NCBI RefSeq assembly: GCF_001277295.1
Contig: NZ_CP011456.1
Coordinates: forward strand, 5,584,001 to 5,648,000
Length of the DNA: 64,000 bases
Reading direction: 5' to 3'
Source of the DNA: Anabaena sp. WA102
GTDB lineage: Bacteria; Cyanobacteriota; Cyanobacteriia; Cyanobacteriales; Nostocaceae
Both the position numbers and the translations under genes were made by a program. The notes beneath the pieces are model-generated. The model did no database searches and was not told the DNA's origin. It saw only the letters and a program-made list of their open reading frames with translations. Below are positions 60,566 through 64,000 of this stretch, piece by piece; within the stretch, counting starts at the first letter, position 1; each line of letters starts with the position of its first letter.

Positions 60566-60731
60566 ATTTACCCTTTGTTTAATTCCTGTATCTTATATTC
60601 TATAGGGAATTTCCACGAAATCTGCGTTTAATTCTGCTTTTAATTGCTCAACCGTTGGTAACTATATATTAACTAATTTCAGCAACGGCTTGTGGTAAAA
60701 TTGATTTTAATTTCAGATGGAAGAAATAATT

Positions 60732-61316
60732 ATGATTTCATCACCTTTGATATTGCATTTTCCCTCATCAGTGCAAATGACAGATGATCAATTTTTTGAT
60801 TTCTGTCAAGAAAACCGTGATTTACGCATTGAGAGGAATGAATTCGGAAATATATTAATTATGCCACCTGTTGATTCAGAAACGGGAAATCGAGAATTTC
60901 ATATTATTGGACAGTGAGCAATTTGATCAGATGAAAATGGTTCAGGAATTGGCTTTTCTTCCAGTGCGGGATTTACACTTTCCACAGGTGCAATACGTTC
61001 TCCTGATGCTTCCTGGATAAAATTAGAAAGATGGAATCAACTTACACCTGCACAACAAAAGAAGTTTGCACCTATTTGTCCTGATTTTGTGATTGAATTA
61101 AGGTCTGCTTCTGATAATTTGCGGCCTTTAAAAGATAAAATGCAGGAATATATGCAAGAACCAGGAATCCAATTAGGTTTATTAATTGACCGTAAAAATC
61201 GCCGAGTTTATATTTATCATCCTGGAGAAATAGAGGAATGTTTAGAAAATCCTGATACTGTGAGTTGTGAATCTGTTTTATCAGGATTTATTTTGGATAT
61301 GAATAAAATTTGGTAA
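60732..61316 (+). pseudogene. Uma2 family gene broken by in-frame stops
   Basis: The region is a close paralogue of the intact gene at 61342. It starts MISSPLILHFPSSV and ends GFILDMNKIW. About codon 61 the frame meets TGA (near 60916), then a second TGA three codons later. Around these the sequence diverges from the intact copy, which reads QQLMNWTDE. The rest of the frame (GIGFSSSAGFTLSTGAIRSP...CPDFVIELRS) is preserved. It is thus a recent nonsense pseudogene and not a frameshift. Confidence 0.85.
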
Positions 61317-61341
61317 ACCAAATAAACGGAAGGAAATTATT

Positions 61342-61920
61342 ATGCTTTCATCTCCCTTAATGTTACAAATGCCTTCATCAATGACAGATGATCAATTTTT
61401 TGAATTTTGTCAACTAAACCGTGATTTACGGATTGAGAAAAATAGATTTGGAGATATATCAATTATGTCACCCGCAGGTTCAGAAACAGGAAATCGAGAA
61501 GGTAGAATTATCCAACAATTAATGAATTGGACAGATGAAGATGGTACAGGAATAGCATTTTCTTCTAGTACAGGATTTACACTGTCTACAGGTGCGAAAC
61601 GTTCTCCTGATGCTGCTTGGGTAAAGTTAGAAAGATGGAATCAACTTACACCTGCACAACAAGAGAAGTTTGCACCTATTTGTCCTGATTTTGTGATTGA
61701 ATTAAGGTCTGCTTCTGATAACTTGCAGCCTTTAAAGGATAAAATGCAGGAATATATACAAGAACCAGGAATCCAATTAGGTTTATTAATTGACCGCAAA
61801 AATCGCCGAGTTTATATTTATCGTCCTGGACAAGTAGAAGAGTGTTTAGAAAATCCTGATACTGTGAGTTGTGATCCTATTTTACCGAGGTTTGTGTTGA
61901 ATATGAGTAAAATTTGGTAA
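61342..61920 (+). CDS. Uma2 family (DUF820) PD-(D/E)XK protein
   Basis: A 192-aa intact member of the Uma2 restriction-endonuclease-fold family. The core runs MTDDQFFEFCQLNRDLRIEK, SSTGFTLSTGAKRSPDAAWV and CPDFVIELRSASD (PD...ExR-type active site), then GLLIDRKNRRVYIYRPGQ. GGAAGGAAATT precedes the ATG. It is the tandem partner of the decayed copy just upstream. The function of the family is unknown; a mobile-element-linked nuclease role is suspected. Its TAA stop overlaps the TAAGTAGGT end of a repeat. Confidence 0.87.
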   Translation: MLSSPLMLQMPSSMTDDQFFEFCQLNRDLRIEKNRFGDISIMSPAGSETGNREGRIIQQLMNWTDEDGTGIAFSSSTGFTLSTGAKRSPDAAWVKLERWNQLTPAQQEKFAPICPDFVIELRSASDNLQPLKDKMQEYIQEPGIQLGLLIDRKNRRVYIYRPGQVEECLENPDTVSCDPILPRFVLNMSKIW

Positions 61921-62047
61921 GTAGGTGAACACAATAAAACCAAACTGTGTAAAGAAATGTAAAATCGCCTAAACCCTCTTCACTCTTGCCTCTTGCCTCT
62001 TGCCTTTTGCCTTGCCATAACGACAATTTTCAACGCCAACCTACTTA
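61918..62047. repeat. TAAGTAGGT-ended element, copy 2
   Basis: The ends TAAGTAGGT and ACCTACTTA again begin at a stop codon, here of the Uma2 gene. The interior matches 55777-55931 over most of its length but lacks the SDR-like block. A CATTGCGAG-type fragment (62054-62074) and a right-end piece of MITE family B (about 62167-62192) follow, filling the gap to secA. Confidence 0.8.
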
Positions 62048-62243
62048 GTGATAAAATTGCGAGTGAAAGGAAGCAATCTCTTGACAACCGATAAACCACC
62101 TAACGCAAAAATATCTCAAAACCCTTATTCCTCTGTGTCCTCTGCGCCTCCGTGGTTCGTTAATCAGGATAATTTATTTCTTGGAAGTCCCTAAAACAAA
62201 GACGCAGAAAAAACTCTCTGCGTCTCCGCGTGAAAATATTACC

Positions 62244-64000
62244 TTAAACCATCTCAGCAGTTTGCTGCGCTTGAGGCTGGAACATAAACAGAGAATAAAC
62301 CACATCACGGCGGATATTCACCATCATATCCAAGAACAACTCATAACCCTCACTCTTATACTCAATCAGCGGGTCTTTTTGCCCATAACCACGCAAGCCA
62401 ACCGACTCACGCAAAGCATCCATTTGTTGCAGATGCTCCCGCCATAAAGTATCTATGCGTTGGAGAATAAAGAACCGTTCCGCTTGACGCATTAAACCTG
62501 GTTGAATTTGGTCAATTTGTGATTCCTTCATATCATAGGCAATTCGCGCCTGTTCATGGAGGAAAGCCTTAATTTCCACCACCACCATATCCTCCAACTG
62601 GCTAGACTGCATATCAGCCAACAGGTAAACAAACTCCTTCACCTTATCCACCAACTTATCCAATTCCCATTCTTCCGAAGGTAAATCAGGGTTGATGTAA
62701 TAATCAACAATGTCATCCATCGTTTTTTCCGCGTATTTAACCACCTGTTCCTTCAAGTCTTGACCTTCCAATACCCGGCGACGTTCCGCATAGATCGCCC
62801 GACGTTGGTTATTCATCACCTCGTCATACTCAAACACCTGTTTACGGATGTCGTAGTAATAGGTTTCGACCTTTTTCTGTGCGCCCTCTAAGCTGCGGGT
62901 TAACATTCCCGACTCAATGGGCATATCTTCTTCCACTTGAAACGCATTCATCAAGCCGGCAACGCGATCGCCCCCAAAGATTCGTAATAGGTTATCCTCT
63001 AAACTGAGGAAAAATCTGGTAGTTCCTGGGTCGCCTTGTCTTCCCGCCCGTCCGCGTAATTGATTGTCAATCCGTCTTGATTCGTGACGTTCTGTTCCAA
63101 TAACGTGCAAACCGCCACGTTCCACCACTTGATCATGTTCGCGGACAGTAAATTCTTCATATTCATGCTTAACCTGCTGGTAAGCTTCCCGCAACTTCTG
63201 AATTACCACATCATCTGTCGGGGCTTTTTCCGCCGCCACAGCCACCTTATCTTCTGCTTCCAACTCCGGTAAACTCCGTTCACCGTAAGCCTTAACAGCC
63301 ACCTCTACAGCCGCTTTTAAAAGCTGTTCTGTTTCCTTGGTTAATTGAGTGGGAAAAATTTCTGGAGAAGCCCGCCAAGTTTTCACCTTTTTACCAGGAA
63401 CAAAGCCTTGTCCACCACCGCTACCACCCATAGGTAGTCCCGAAGCCCTTTGTACGCCAAATTCATCATCTTCAGGGCTGACAATGCGGGGCATAAAGTA
63501 TTCCCGTAGTTTCAACCGCGCCATATACTCGGAATTACCACCCAGGATAATATCTGTACCCCGTCCTGCCATGTTGGTAGCGATAGTTACAGCCCCACTG
63601 CGTCCAGCTTGGGCAATAATTTCCGCTTCCCGTTCCACATTTTCTGGTCTAGCGTTAAGCAACTCATGGGGAATATCTATTTCCTTGAGGAGTCGGCTGA
63701 GAAGTTCGGATTTTTCGACACTGGTTGTCCCCACTAACACAGGTCTACCATTTTCGTGCATTTCAGCACATTCTTTAGCGATCGCTCTCCACTTCCCTGG
63801 TTCAGTCTTAAACACCATATCAGACAAGTCTTCCCGTCTTCTAATCCGGTTAGTGGGAATAATCGTGACTTCTCGTTTGTAAATCTTTTCAAATTCTACC
63901 TCTTCCGTTTTCGCCGTTCCCGTCATTCCCCCCAACTTGGGATACAGCAAAAATAAGTTTTGATAGGTAATTGTCGCCAAAGTTTGGGTTTCTGGCTGAA
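62244..64000 (-). CDS. secA: Preprotein translocase ATPase SecA, 5'-truncated by window
   Basis: SecA drives protein export through SecYEG using ATP. The window holds the C-terminal ~585 residues. The frame stays open to base 64000 (QPETQTLATITYQN reads across the putative TTG at 63980), so the gene continues beyond. Visible parts are GGMTGTAKTEE, PTNRIRRR, the NBD2 motifs ATNMAGRGTDI and RIDNQLRGRAGRQGDPG, and the helical scaffold domain with NNQRRAIYAERR. The C-terminus (FQPQAQQTAEMV) lacks the zinc-binding Cys cluster found in E. coli SecA, as usual in cyanobacteria. Confidence 0.97.
   Translation of the reverse strand, partial: QPETQTLATITYQNLFLLYPKLGGMTGTAKTEEVEFEKIYKREVTIIPTNRIRRREDLSDMVFKTEPGKWRAIAKECAEMHENGRPVLVGTTSVEKSELLSRLLKEIDIPHELLNARPENVEREAEIIAQAGRSGAVTIATNMAGRGTDIILGGNSEYMARLKLREYFMPRIVSPEDDEFGVQRASGLPMGGSGGGQGFVPGKKVKTWRASPEIFPTQLTKETEQLLKAAVEVAVKAYGERSLPELEAEDKVAVAAEKAPTDDVVIQKLREAYQQVKHEYEEFTVREHDQVVERGGLHVIGTERHESRRIDNQLRGRAGRQGDPGTTRFFLSLEDNLLRIFGGDRVAGLMNAFQVEEDMPIESGMLTRSLEGAQKKVETYYYDIRKQVFEYDEVMNNQRRAIYAERRRVLEGQDLKEQVVKYAEKTMDDIVDYYINPDLPSEEWELDKLVDKVKEFVYLLADMQSSQLEDMVVVEIKAFLHEQARIAYDMKESQIDQIQPGLMRQAERFFILQRIDTLWREHLQQMDALRESVGLRGYGQKDPLIEYKSEGYELFLDMMVNIRRDVVYSLFMFQPQAQQTAEMV

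Overview
The window comes from a filamentous, probably heterocyst-forming cyanobacterium (Nostocales, Anabaena/Dolichospermum-like). This rests on low G+C, many GCGATCGC-type octamers, and genes typical of the group: the septal-junction operon fraCDE, the carboxysome shell gene ccmP, RuBisCO accumulation factor raf1, a COP23 protein, MurT, a flavodiiron pair and fusion-type P-loop cobalamin genes. The genus is an inference.

Layout. 1-10.7 kb is mostly housekeeping: argG (5' end cut by the window), dedA, a STAS protein, ruvB, a double CobO-like protein, fraC-fraD-fraE, purN and a phosphohexomutase. 10.7-15.5 kb holds an IS200-like Y1 transposase with two-hairpin REP elements, and a double trypsin-like protease with TPR repeats. 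15.5-21.6 kb has secreted or envelope proteins (COP23, HtrA-like protease, metal-binding lipoprotein, small Cys peptide), murT and a thioredoxin-like PSI factor. 21.9-30 kb has a UvrD-type helicase, a Uma2 protein, two Ser/Thr kinases, toxin-antitoxin remnants and raf1. 30-40 kb has menG, a DUF445 protein, the flv3-flv1 pair with a candidate NtcA promoter, an acyltransferase and ccmP. 40.4-54.1 kb is accessory and defence-like: a Septu-like ATPase/HNH pair, a BrnTA module whose toxin is interrupted by a mini-element, htpG, and an NB-ARC/TPR protein paired with a small putative membrane effector that shares an amyloid-signalling-like motif. 54-64 kb has a DUF4351 protein, clpB, gloA, decaying and intact Uma2 genes, and the 3' part of secA.

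The most interesting candidate system is the NLR/effector pair at 50.7-54.1 kb. The C-terminus of the 129-aa effector and the N-terminus of the NB-ARC protein carry the same short motif (KQINI-x-Q-x-G-x-GN-x3-N-x-F). This is the arrangement expected of bacterial amyloid-signalling (BASS-type) cell-death modules.

The intergenic DNA is unusually rich in small mobile repeats: several MITE families with visible target-site duplications, REP elements with compensating arm changes, a dispersed terminator-like hairpin family, and palindromes nested inside other palindromes. These explain almost all the space between genes. No tRNA, rRNA or CRISPR array was recognised.
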